DNA of 64,000 bases, taken from assembly GCF_016595795.1 (NCBI RefSeq), contig NZ_JAENHN010000006.1:186001-250000 (forward strand), read 5' to 3'. How positions within the stretch are numbered: position 1 is the first letter of the stretch; each line of letters opens with the position of its first letter. Source of the stretch: Clostridium yunnanense (GTDB lineage: Bacteria > Bacillota > Clostridia > Clostridiales > Clostridiaceae). The position numbers and the translations under genes are program-made. Shown here one piece after another: positions 43,086 to 50,789 of this stretch. Below the pieces are notes generated by a model that did not search any database, was not told the origin of the DNA, and was given only the letters and a program-made list of their open reading frames with translations.

Positions 43086-44342
43086 CTAAATTAACCACTT
43101 CTTATTATTGATTTCATCTTCCATGCCGTATCTAGCAGCATCTATGGTATGATTGTTCTTATCAGGATACTCCCCTTTAAAGTTACCATCCTTATCTTTT
43201 TCAAGTTCGTATCCAAGAAATTCTCTTTTAGAATTTGGACATCTAACTGGATCAATTATTATTTCTTCTAGCTCTTCACTTAAGAACTTTAAACCATGTT
43301 CTACGCTATCAGGACCTTTTTTAGCGCCAGCTATATTTAGCCCTAACTTTTTAAATTCATTTATAGTTCTCGGTTCTGCACTATCTGCTGTTATTCTCTT
43401 ATTAGAAGGATTCAACTTTTTTATTTCCTCTACAGCTTTACTGTTGCTTAACTGAACCTTATAAATTTCATCGAAGATATATAGTCTCTTTCTGGTCTTA
43501 TCATAGTTCATAAGTAAGTACGCCAGCGGATCTGCAGCATAACCAAAATCCAAACCATTCTTTAACCTATCAAATACTTCTATTTCTTCCTTCGTTATTT
43601 CTCTTATAGTTAGATTTCTAAACACTTCTCCTCCAGTACCTATTACAGTACCTAGGTAATCGTGCTCATATTTACTTAGATTAACTTTTTTCATATGCTC
43701 TGCTTCAATTATGAACTGTTCACCTAACCATTCTTTATCTACCGTTAAGTAAGTACTATGATGAACAAATTTATCATTTCTCTCTTCAAGCACTTCTATA
43801 TTGGTCCAATTTCTCTGACTCTCTGGCGGGTTAAAAGAGTAGAATACGAAAAAATAAGGACCACCTCTCATTAATGACTGATTGATGTTCCTTATTTTAT
43901 CGTAGCCCTCAAACTCATCTACTTCTTCATACCAAATATATTTTAGATAGCCTCTAGATACTTTTATAGACTTAAGCTTCTTTGGATTATGTGCACCTTT
44001 AAAAAGAATCACTTGACCTGTTAGCTTATAGGTTAATTTTAGAGGAGAATAATTTACTTCCCATTCATTGTTAACCCCTAGTTTTTCTATGGCCCATAAC
44101 AACTGTTCAAAAACAGAACCTCTAAGTACGTCCTTAACCCTTCTAAAGACCACTGCATTAGTCATATCTCCCTTTAGAGAATCCTTCATCAGATTAAGAA
44201 TAATTTCTATAGAAATAAAAGAAGACTTCGTACTACCTCTACCGCCTTTAAACCAGTAATGAGTATGAAGCCTTCTTTTTATGTCTTTGTGAGCCTCGTA
44301 AAAACTAGGTGCTATTATAGATTTTAAGTTAATATCCTTCAT
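43086..44342 (-). CDS. terL: Phage terminase large subunit (PBSX/XtmB family)
   Basis: 418 aa packaging motor. ATPase: Walker A KGGRGSTKS, Walker B YIWYEEVDEF. RNase H-fold nuclease: Asp-containing segments GLDFGYAADP, ITADSAEP and HTIDAARYGM. Overlaps terS by 14 bases with its own start inside that gene. Full length. Confidence 0.94.
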   Translation of the reverse strand: MKDINLKSIIAPSFYEAHKDIKRRLHTHYWFKGGRGSTKSSFISIEIILNLMKDSLKGDMTNAVVFRRVKDVLRGSVFEQLLWAIEKLGVNNEWEVNYSPLKLTYKLTGQVILFKGAHNPKKLKSIKVSRGYLKYIWYEEVDEFEGYDKIRNINQSLMRGGPYFFVFYSFNPPESQRNWTNIEVLEERNDKFVHHSTYLTVDKEWLGEQFIIEAEHMKKVNLSKYEHDYLGTVIGTGGEVFRNLTIREITKEEIEVFDRLKNGLDFGYAADPLAYLLMNYDKTRKRLYIFDEIYKVQLSNSKAVEEIKKLNPSNKRITADSAEPRTINEFKKLGLNIAGAKKGPDSVEHGLKFLSEELEEIIIDPVRCPNSKREFLGYELEKDKDGNFKGEYPDKNNHTIDAARYGMEDEINNKKWLI

Positions 44343-44832
44343 CTATATCATCCACTATTCTAACAGGTACTGTGCCTTCAATTTTTATCTTGTCAGTAAA
44401 TAAGCCTAAGTGCTTGCCTAGAAGCTCTAAACTCTTTATTTTGTTATAGAGTTTTACTTCCCTTTCAATAATCTCTTCTCCATCTTCTGTAGGAGTTATC
44501 TTGACCTTAATAGAAGCTATGGCTGCTGCATCATCTTTGCTGATATTATTATTTACTTCAGCTGTATCTACATCAACTAAATCACTGGCATTTACAAAAC
44601 CTAGTCTTGCAAGTTCCATCAAAACTCTGTCTTGATTTACTCCAGTTCTTTTAGATCTTTCTGCCATAGCTTTGTCTATATAATCTTTTATATAAGGCTT
44701 CTTAAGATTTTCACATCCTATATCTGATGCTGAGTGAGGACTATACCCTGCTCTAATTGCCGCCTGAGTAGCATTAAGGTCTATTAAATATTCATCACAA
44801 AATGCTTTCTGCTTAGCTGTTAACTTGGCCAT
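44329..44832 (-). CDS. terS: Phage terminase small subunit
   Basis: 167 aa. N-terminal HTH of the Terminase_2 family (LTAKQKAFCDEYLIDLNATQ; AAIRAGYSPHSASDIG), central oligomerisation region and C-terminal acidic tail. It recognises viral DNA and feeds it to TerL. The ATG at 44832 has AGGAGGTGG upstream; a GTG three codons earlier is part of that site. Confidence 0.92.
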   Translation of the reverse strand: MAKLTAKQKAFCDEYLIDLNATQAAIRAGYSPHSASDIGCENLKKPYIKDYIDKAMAERSKRTGVNQDRVLMELARLGFVNASDLVDVDTAEVNNNISKDDAAAIASIKVKITPTEDGEEIIEREVKLYNKIKSLELLGKHLGLFTDKIKIEGTVPVRIVDDIDEGY

Positions 44833-44858
44833 TAATGCCACCTCCTTTTTAGTAGAAT

Positions 44859-44883
44859 AAAAGCACTCAGGTTATGAGTGCCT
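44859..44883 (-). terminator. Hairpin between the ArpU-type gene and terS
   Basis: On the minus strand GCACTCA/TGAGTGC followed by TTTTATT. Confidence 0.65.
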
Positions 44884-44936
44884 ATAAATTATAGCTTACA
44901 CGTTTTACATATCTTTTATCTATGCAACGTTCTTGC

Positions 44937-45020
44937 CTTATTCCACTAATAATAGTTTAACACATATTTTCACCTATAAAATATAGCTAATACTCTACAC
45001 TTACTATAGTTTTTACTTTG
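44937..45020 (-). repeat. Direct repeat, right copy (putative late promoter/activator site)
   Basis: Right copy of the 84-nt repeat at 36944-37027. It spans the last codons of the ArpU-type gene and the gap before terS, where late promoters of related phages are found. Conserved core on the minus strand GTGTTAAACTATTATT then GTGGAATAAG. Confidence 0.75.
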
Positions 45021-45474
45021 CAAGTCCAACGTACACTATAGGGACAAGCTTATTTATCGAACTATCTCTTAATTGATATATTCTAGCTTCTGTAAGATTT
45101 AGTTCAACAGCTATTTTCCACCATGAAGCTCTTCCATGACCTTTTATATACCTTTTATAAATCAACTCCTTTTCAACATCAGTGAGTACATTGCTATTGA
45201 TAGCATTATCTATTTTCTTTAAAGTTATTTTCCTGCTTTCAATCATTTTGTTTAGATTATTTATCATCTTTTCTTTATATATGATTTCATTTTCCACACT
45301 TGAATTGAATTTATTGGTTGGTCCAGTCCTTTCCTCATAGGTTATAGCTCCACAACCAGTATATTCATTTTTAACACTTTCTATTTCTAGCTGCAGGTTT
45401 TCAATTTCCTTTTCTATATTTTCATAATTATATAAAGTTCCTTCAAGATTCTTAAATAACTCTTCATTCTTCAT
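45013..45474 (-). CDS. ArpU-type phage late transcription regulator
   Basis: 153 aa. The N-terminal two-thirds is coiled coil (LEGTLYNYENIEKEIENLQL..); the C-terminal part is a sigma70 region-4-like HTH (LTDVEKELIYKRYIKGHG; WWKIAVELNLTEARIYQLRD). ArpU/RinA/Xpf-like proteins turn on late genes of phages in this order. AAGGAGATG before the ATG. The putative target sequence (44937-45020) follows directly. Confidence 0.85.
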   Translation of the reverse strand: MKNEELFKNLEGTLYNYENIEKEIENLQLEIESVKNEYTGCGAITYEERTGPTNKFNSSVENEIIYKEKMINNLNKMIESRKITLKKIDNAINSNVLTDVEKELIYKRYIKGHGRASWWKIAVELNLTEARIYQLRDSSINKLVPIVYVGLAK

Positions 45475-45494
45475 AAAATATCATCTCCTTAATT

Positions 45495-45691
45495 ATTTGT
45501 CCCATCCTAATAGTCTTCTTTCTAACTGATCATAGTCATAATCTCTTTGCTTATAGTCCGTGAAGGAATTCTGTTTTTTATAAATTACAGTTAATTCCGT
45601 GCTGGGCTTCTATGAGTGCAATTTTATCATCTTGATCTATATCTACATCCAAAGGAAAATAATCTAGTCCACTTTTTTGCGGTCTTACCAT
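45495..45691 (-). pseudogene. Internally deleted replisome-organizer gene (DUF4373-type)
   Basis: From ATG 45691 (TTAGGAGGC site) the frame reads as the standard N-terminus of phage replication-initiation proteins (MVRPQKSGLDYFPLDVDID, DKIALIEAQHG) and stops after 37 codons. The adjacent +1 frame ends as the standard C-terminus (NSFTDYKQRDYDYDQLERR, LLGWDK, stop at 45495). The ~200 or more codons between are gone, and the joint is out of frame. The prophage therefore has no initiator of its own. Confidence 0.78.
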
Positions 45692-45700
45692 GTTTGCCTC

Positions 45701-45976
45701 CTAACTATAGTAATCTTCAAACTGTTGTAATTTATTTTCTAGTTCTTCAATCTTGGTTTCAAAGCTTAGAATTATCTCTTCCTGTTCTTCAAATGTGGCT
45801 TCACCACGGAGTCTGTGATATTCATTTTCTAAGCTTGTCCATGTTTTATCATGTAATAAAAGCTTTATAATAGAGTCATACGGGACTTCAAAAGCAATTG
45901 ATACCAAATCTACATCAACATCTAGTTCATGCAGTACCTCTGGGTTATTTTTAAAATCCTTTTCTAGTTGTAGCAT
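45701..45976 (-). CDS. Phage early protein, unknown
   Basis: 91 aa from the ATG at 45976 (AGGCAGGAA upstream); a frame 19 codons longer is open. Contains LHELDVDVDLVSIAFEVPYDSI and an acidic coiled end (ETKIEELENKLQQFEDYYS). No family recognised. Lies just upstream of the broken initiation gene. Confidence 0.6.
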   Translation of the reverse strand: MLQLEKDFKNNPEVLHELDVDVDLVSIAFEVPYDSIIKLLLHDKTWTSLENEYHRLRGEATFEEQEEIILSFETKIEELENKLQQFEDYYS

Positions 45977-46102
45977 AGTATTCCTGCCTTTCATTTTTCT
46001 ATATATAACATCTTTCTTTTTTCTATCTAACAAAAGACTTTAATTATTTCTTGTAAATCTATATTTTTTGAAATATAATTAATTTGGTTTTTAATTTTAT
46101 TT

Positions 46103-46243
46103 TTATAGTTGCTTAGGCAACTCTTTTTTTATGTTGTAGGTTTCTTTTGCTTGTCTTAAGGCTGCATTAAACTCTAACCCTTTAGACGTTAACCTTTCAA
46201 CTTCCCTACCTACTTCTAGGTAAAACAACATCATTTTTCCCAT
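46103..46243 (-). CDS. Small phage early protein, 46 aa (unrecognised)
   Basis: The frame encodes MGKMMLFYLEVGREVERLTS through KKELPKQL, with AAAGGAT nine bases before the ATG. Helical and charged. It lies in the early region between the Cro-like gene and 45976, in the direction of early transcription. Below the length cutoff of common gene callers. Confidence 0.55.
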   Translation of the reverse strand: MGKMMLFYLEVGREVERLTSKGLEFNAALRQAKETYNIKKELPKQL

Positions 46244-46368
46244 ACTTAAATATCCTTTCTCATACTATTTAAAAATTTTATCCTATATTTTTATGTTTTA
46301 TGATTTTTTAATAAAGCGCTTTGTATCCCTCCTCATTTTTCTAGCTATGAACTTTGATTTAAGTTTAT

Positions 46369-46593
46369 TTAGCTTATATCGTTGCATTTTTGAGATACAC
46401 TATCAAAAAAAATTTCCTCTGGATTTTTGATATCTAATATTTTAGTTATGGATATTGCCTCATCCAATGAAAATACTGATCTTCCATTGATCTTAGAATT
46501 TAGCGTTTGTACTGTTATTCCAATACCATCCGCTAGTCTTCTTTGAGTATATCCTTGCTCAATCATTCGTGCTTTTAACTTGTTGATTTGCAT
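46369..46593 (-). CDS. Cro-like phage HTH regulator
   Basis: 74 aa XRE-type HTH (KLKARMIEQGYTQRRLADG, GITVQTLNSKINGRS), with little beyond the domain. The ATG at 46593 has GGAGAGG upstream. It is transcribed divergently from the CI-like repressor, with GTTGCAT operator-like sites between. Acts as the lytic-side repressor of the immunity switch by inference. Confidence 0.82.
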   Translation of the reverse strand: MQINKLKARMIEQGYTQRRLADGIGITVQTLNSKINGRSVFSLDEAISITKILDIKNPEEIFFDSVSQKCNDIS

Positions 46594-46610
46594 TTTAATC
46601 CTCTCCTTTC

Positions 46611-46708
46611 GTTGCATTTTTGGGATAATTTTATTATAAATGGTCTCTTTTTCAAAATCAAGTCATTTATGCAACATTTTTTTATTTTTTACAACTTTTC
46701 CGTTGCAT
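46611..46708. promoter_or_regulatory. Divergent immunity operator with repeated GTTGCAT sites
   Basis: GTTGCAT at 46611-46617 and 46702-46708 and inverted (ATGCAAC) at 46669-46675; a fourth lies at 46379-46385 in the end of the Cro-like gene. The minus-strand promoter is TTGATT-17-TATAAT (46633-46661). The plus-strand promoter has TTGCAT (46703-46708), 16 bases, TATAAT (46725-46730), so the last site covers its -35. Confidence 0.65.
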
Positions 46709-46855
46709 ATATGAAAAAATACTTTATAATATATATATGAGGATAATTTAGTTTACGTAAAAAACTATCTTCAAAACTCATGTAATTCTTGAAATCAAAA
46801 TTTGGATATATAAACCAAGTGGTACATTCACATAGTCTTAAAGAGGAGTAAAAAA

Positions 46856-47260
46856 ATGAATGATAAAGATCTTAGTAACGTTATAGATAGAATTAAAAAT
46901 AGACGATTAGCATTAGGGTTATCCTATCAGGATATGCAAGATCTAACTGGAATAAGTAAGTCAACTTGGCAAAGATACGAAACAGGTTTTATTAAGAATT
47001 TAGCTATAGATAAATTAGATTTAGTTGCCAAGGCTTTAAAAACTACACCTTCATATTTAATGGGTTGGAATGAAGAAACTGAAAAAGAAAATAAAGAATT
47101 CACTACAGCAAAAGAAGCAACTGAGTATCTTCTAAAGCTTCCTTCCATGGCTGCCTTTGGAGGTTATGATATAAACAAGATGTCAGATGAAGAAATTATA
47201 GAGTTTGCTAACGAGTTGTTACATCAATTTGAGTTAATTAGTCATAAATATAAAAAGTAA
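46856..47260 (+). CDS. CI/ImmR-like phage repressor
   Basis: 134 aa. The N-terminal XRE HTH (RLALGLSYQDMQDLTGISKS, TWQRYETG) is followed by a short C-terminal region without a LexA-type peptidase domain. It maintains lysogeny by binding the divergent operator. It is followed by immA, and in such pairs (ICEBs1, phi105, PBSX) the repressor is inactivated by ImmA cleavage, not by RecA-driven self-cleavage. GAGGAG before the ATG. Confidence 0.88.
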   Translation: MNDKDLSNVIDRIKNRRLALGLSYQDMQDLTGISKSTWQRYETGFIKNLAIDKLDLVAKALKTTPSYLMGWNEETEKENKEFTTAKEATEYLLKLPSMAAFGGYDINKMSDEEIIEFANELLHQFELISHKYKK

Positions 47261-47283
47261 CATTTGATAAAGAGGTGATGAGG

Positions 47284-47721
47284 ATGCAATGGATAGATAA
47301 CATTGTATTAGGGTTAGTTGATGAGTATGGTACAAGAGATGTTTACGAATTATGTGATTGTCTAGAGATAGAGATTAGAGGACTAGACCCATCGAGTATC
47401 ATACTTAATGGTCATGAAGCTTTTTATTACAGACACTTTAACGGTGCAGAAATAATTTTTATAAGTAATAAACTTGAAAATCCACTAAAAGAATTTGTAT
47501 TAAAGCATGAATTAGGTCACGCATTATGCCACACTGGTATTTTATCAGCAGGTTTTTTATATTCTAATATACACAAACTAGAAAAACAGGCAAACTATTT
47601 TGCATTTAAACTAAGCGATATATCTTTTGATAAAGTTGAATTAAGAGAGATGACACTAGAACAAATCGCCAGTTGTTTAGAGATTCCCTATGAGCCTTTA
47701 AAACAACTGGTTAATTTATAA
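47284..47721 (+). CDS. immA: ImmA/IrrE-family metallopeptidase (anti-repressor)
   Basis: 145 aa Zn peptidase. Active site KHELGHALCH (about residues 76-85). Members cleave the cognate ImmR/CI-type repressor to induce the prophage. Chosen ATG at 47284, six bases after AGAGGTG; two earlier start codons lie in or next to the ribosome site. Co-transcribed with the repressor (23-base gap). Last gene at the right end of the prophage. Confidence 0.9.
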   Translation: MQWIDNIVLGLVDEYGTRDVYELCDCLEIEIRGLDPSSIILNGHEAFYYRHFNGAEIIFISNKLENPLKEFVLKHELGHALCHTGILSAGFLYSNIHKLEKQANYFAFKLSDISFDKVELREMTLEQIASCLEIPYEPLKQLVNL

Positions 47722-47729
47722 ACTTCAAA

Positions 47730-47743
47730 CGAACATACGTTCA
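47730..47743. promoter_or_regulatory. LexA (SOS) box without a downstream gene
   Basis: CGAACATACGTTCA matches the Gram-positive LexA consensus CGAACRNRYGTTYG at 13 of 14 positions. It lies 9 bases past the immA stop and about 45 bases before a terminator; no gene starts between them. Confidence 0.7.
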
Positions 47744-47788
47744 CTCAAATGTTACTTTGTTCGTATTTAGTTCTTCATTAAGAATAAA

Positions 47789-47828
47789 AGAAAAGCTCTA
47801 AAATCTATCCGTCTTTTAGAACTTTTCT
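47789..47828 (+). terminator. Terminator at the right prophage edge
   Basis: AGAAAAG..CTAAAA and TTTTAG..CTTTTCT arms, good on both strands; it can also serve the mevalonate operon coming from the right. Confidence 0.75.
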
Positions 47829-47937
47829 TCTATCCTTGTACCATATAATCTTATTCAATGAATTTATAAGATATAGCTTTGTCATTTTAGTGAAACTATT
47901 GAACCACCAGTTTTCCCATGTTTAATTTCTCTTTATC

Positions 47938-49062
47938 CTAAAAATTCTTCACAGTCGTATACTCTACAAAAACTCCTACTTCAGACACCTTTAAATCTAA
48001 TGGACTAATGCCAGCTTCCTTCCACGCTTCATGCAATTCCTTTGTATAATCACCCTCTTTTAGAAAGGCAATACCACAGTCACCGCCTCCCGCTCCTGAT
48101 GATTTTCCACTTCCAAACTCCTCAGCAACTGTACATAAAACTTTTAACTTTTCTGTCTCAATATCTATTCCAGCACTTTCACCTAGCTTTTGAAGTGCTT
48201 TACGGTTTTGTTTAACACCACCAATTGCTTCTATGCAGTCATTCATCTCAAAACCTCTTATTAGCTTTTCCACTGCAATAGAACTTTCCCTTAGAAACTG
48301 GTTATAAGCTTCTAAATTATGGTCACGAAAATTTTGAATATCCCTAATCATAGGGGCTGTTGCTACTGCTGATTTCGTCCAGCCAACAGCTAATTTAAGT
48401 GAAGTTGGCGGATTTAATTTTCTAATAGCTAAGTTTGGCCAAGGCTTTTCTACCATTTCTACAAGTTTTGTCCCTTGTTCTAATTGATTTAATACCCAAT
48501 TCCCCATAAATGCTGAATATTCAAGCCAACCTCCATAAACCGCAGCAGCAATATCAGCTCCTGAACCACTTTTTTGCGATTTTAGATGAGCTATCGCTGA
48601 AAGTTTAAAGACTTGATCAAGTGAAGGCTGTTCTTTCCCATCACTATGTAGAGCTAACATAGCTGAAACTGCGGCAACCACAACTGCTGCACTTGAACCT
48701 AATCCATACTTTTCACCTGTTGAAGGGTCATCAAGTTCACTTTTAATTTGTAATTTAAATGGAATAATTTTAATCGATTTTTCTTGTAAAAATTCATTCA
48801 CCACGAAAATTGAGTTTTCGATAAAGTTTAGTCGTGAATCTACAATACTAAATTTAACTTTCTCTTCGTTTATTTCCCAAGCAATATCTTCTAGTCCTAA
48901 CTTTGGAAGGGAGATTTTATTTTGCTTAGATGGTTTGATACAAGCTGATACATACCTATTAACCGCAATTACCACAGACTTCTGATTTGGTTCAAGCACT
49001 GCGTATTCCCCTGCAATCATTAACTTTCCTGGTACTTTTACTTTATAGCTTGAGTAAGACAT
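47938..49062 (-). CDS. mvaK2: Phosphomevalonate kinase
   Basis: 374 aa GHMP kinase that converts mevalonate-5-phosphate to the diphosphate. Motifs: KVPGKLMIAGEYAVLEP at the N-terminus, the ATP loop KYGLGSSAAVVVAAVSA, and the C-terminal SGKSSGAGGGDCGIAFL. The ATG at 49062 has GGAGGGAGG upstream; a frame 19 codons longer is open but runs back into the permease gene and lacks a site. Last gene of the operon. Confidence 0.93.
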   Translation of the reverse strand: MSYSSYKVKVPGKLMIAGEYAVLEPNQKSVVIAVNRYVSACIKPSKQNKISLPKLGLEDIAWEINEEKVKFSIVDSRLNFIENSIFVVNEFLQEKSIKIIPFKLQIKSELDDPSTGEKYGLGSSAAVVVAAVSAMLALHSDGKEQPSLDQVFKLSAIAHLKSQKSGSGADIAAAVYGGWLEYSAFMGNWVLNQLEQGTKLVEMVEKPWPNLAIRKLNPPTSLKLAVGWTKSAVATAPMIRDIQNFRDHNLEAYNQFLRESSIAVEKLIRGFEMNDCIEAIGGVKQNRKALQKLGESAGIDIETEKLKVLCTVAEEFGSGKSSGAGGGDCGIAFLKEGDYTKELHEAWKEAGISPLDLKVSEVGVFVEYTTVKNF

Positions 49063-49088
49063 TTTTGTTTCCTCCCTCCGTTTCATTA

Positions 49089-50447
49089 TTATATAGCTGC
49101 TAGTTTTGTAATAATCCATGGTGCTGAATATAGTATCATAAACTGAACACCGTAATTAACCCCTAAACGATATAGTACTCCTGCTACTATCCCAATTAAA
49201 AGAACTCCTGCGACATTAATCCAGCCTGCATCCATAAAGGCTAGCAATAAGACCAAACTAAAAAATAAACCCAACATCGCTTCATGTGGAATTCTTTTAA
49301 ATACAAAACCACAAATTTGCTGCGAATATCTCACTGTAACAAAATAAGTAATAGTTGAAGCAATCAGCACTCCAATAAGAGTTGCCCAAACAAAATCAGA
49401 AGTAGATAGTAGATGATGCATATTATTCTTTAAAGTATAAACCGGCGGAGCATTAAATAATGGGTTTGCTGGTCCAAGGGCCATTGGCGATAAGGGTATA
49501 CCTAACGCAATAAGTGGAATCAAGGTTCCAGAAATATAAGTTGCTTGAGCCAAAGCTTCCATACAAGATACCGCAAGGGATGCTTTCTCCACTGGCTCCT
49601 TTGTACCACTAGAAAACAATTCTCCAAAGAATATGGTAAGACCAACAGGACTTAATAAAAAAGTAACTGATCCAATAAGAGAAGCAAGCGCGCTATACAT
49701 AGCTTCTTTTTTTGTTAATATTTTAAAAGGATTAGGAAACTTTGTAGATTCTTTCACCTTCTTTAATTGAATATATTTTTTACTAAATCTCTTCATATTA
49801 TCTCTTTTATCTTTATTTAAAAGTTCAAAAAGAGTTAAAATAACAGGACCTATAGTGATGCCTAAGAAAAATGATATAAACACATTTGTTCCTTTTGGCA
49901 CTGCTCCTACACCCCAGTATAAGTGACGAAGTCCTTGAATCAATAAGGCAAAAGGCACTATTGAAACAAGAGAAATCCATCTTTTTTTACTCATAAGAGC
50001 TAATAATACAGCTCCAATAAAGAAGATTAGATCTCCATATTGTTTAATAATAGTTGCGAAAGGAACTAATGCTTTTGCAAGAAATAAACTCACAGGTAAA
50101 GATACTAATGTGCCAATAATGGCTCCTGAAGCAATCTTTCTGATACTAGTGTCTGTTAACCCAAACTTTTTCAGTACCATAGCATGTTCAACCATCGGAG
50201 TAGACATAACTCCAGCAGGAATTCCTGCTATGGAAACAGGAACTGCATCGATAAGTTTGCAAGATACAATAGCTGCCATAAAGAATGATAGTATCACAAC
50301 TGGATGTAACCCAGATAGAACAAGCACAAGTATAACCGGTGCAATAGTTGCAGTCTCATCAGCACCTGGCGCAGCTCCAATAACTGTATACAGTACTGCT
50401 GCAATGACAGCTGCAATGACCATCTGTAAAATTAAAGAGAAATCCAT
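49089..50447 (-). CDS. TctA-like permease in the mevalonate operon
   Basis: 452 aa, about eleven to twelve hydrophobic helices. Layout follows TctA (tripartite tricarboxylate transporter large permease): an early Pro-Gly loop (GAAPGADETATIAPV), a second loop GIPAGVMSTPMVEHAMVLKKFG-like (residues ~75-95) where TctA has NTPG..A..LDGYPMAKKG, and a middle cytoplasmic loop. AGGAGG before the ATG, one base after the preceding stop. No TctC binding protein is present. By context it probably carries mevalonate or a related hydroxy-acid; substrate is inference. Confidence 0.75.
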   Translation of the reverse strand: MDFSLILQMVIAAVIAAVLYTVIGAAPGADETATIAPVILVLVLSGLHPVVILSFFMAAIVSCKLIDAVPVSIAGIPAGVMSTPMVEHAMVLKKFGLTDTSIRKIASGAIIGTLVSLPVSLFLAKALVPFATIIKQYGDLIFFIGAVLLALMSKKRWISLVSIVPFALLIQGLRHLYWGVGAVPKGTNVFISFFLGITIGPVILTLFELLNKDKRDNMKRFSKKYIQLKKVKESTKFPNPFKILTKKEAMYSALASLIGSVTFLLSPVGLTIFFGELFSSGTKEPVEKASLAVSCMEALAQATYISGTLIPLIALGIPLSPMALGPANPLFNAPPVYTLKNNMHHLLSTSDFVWATLIGVLIASTITYFVTVRYSQQICGFVFKRIPHEAMLGLFFSLVLLLAFMDAGWINVAGVLLIGIVAGVLYRLGVNYGVQFMILYSAPWIITKLAAI

Positions 50448-50448
50448 A

Positions 50449-50721
50449 TTAATCCTCCTGATTACTTTCTATAAATGTTCTTTTAGGTTTGATAAAAAAG
50501 CTACATATTACAAAGCCAACAATTGCACCAAATAAGCCAAAAAATAACGGCTTAGGTGGATCATTAGGTGCAAGAAAATATGCTCCAAGTGTAGTTATAC
50601 TGCATATAACAAGCGAAATAATCAAATCTTTAATTGAGACAATATCTTCCCAAACTTCAATGTTATTCTTTACATCTTCACTGTCCGTCGGATGATTCAT
50701 CTTATTATTTGAACTCTTCAT
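50449..50721 (-). CDS. Small two-helix membrane protein (TctB-like position)
   Basis: 90 aa: a hydrophilic N-terminus, two hydrophobic helices (ISLVICSITTLGAYFLA and LFFGLFGAIVGFVICSFFI) and a charged end. It precedes the TctA-like gene by one base and is co-translated. In tripartite transporters the small membrane subunit TctB takes this place, but TctB usually has four helices, so the comparison is only positional. Unrecognised family. Confidence 0.6.
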   Translation of the reverse strand: MKSSNNKMNHPTDSEDVKNNIEVWEDIVSIKDLIISLVICSITTLGAYFLAPNDPPKPLFFGLFGAIVGFVICSFFIKPKRTFIESNQED

Positions 50722-50789
50722 TCACACAACTCCTTTTATTACATTTCAAATTCACCCCAAGATGTACTACTTTACAATAATTTTTACCC

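Larger units (their letters stand above)
21316..47721 (-). mobile_element. Defective siphovirus-type prophage (PBSX-like organisation)
   Basis: Contiguous phage module order on the minus strand: immunity switch, ArpU-type activator, TerS/TerL, SPP1-type portal, MuF head protein, scaffold, capsid, connectors, tail tube, chaperones, tape measure, Dit, tail fibre, holins, amidase. About 26.4 kb. No integrase, excisionase or complete replication gene lies within it, and early genes are reduced to fragments. A LexA-type box lies at the right edge. The boundaries given are the outermost recognisable phage genes, not att sites. Confidence 0.9.

Noticed and set aside
21246-47868. 11-nt match ATGAATTTATA at 21246-21256 and 47858-47868 as attL/attR
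   Set aside because: Too short and AT-rich to be distinguished from chance; the left one lies within a hairpin.
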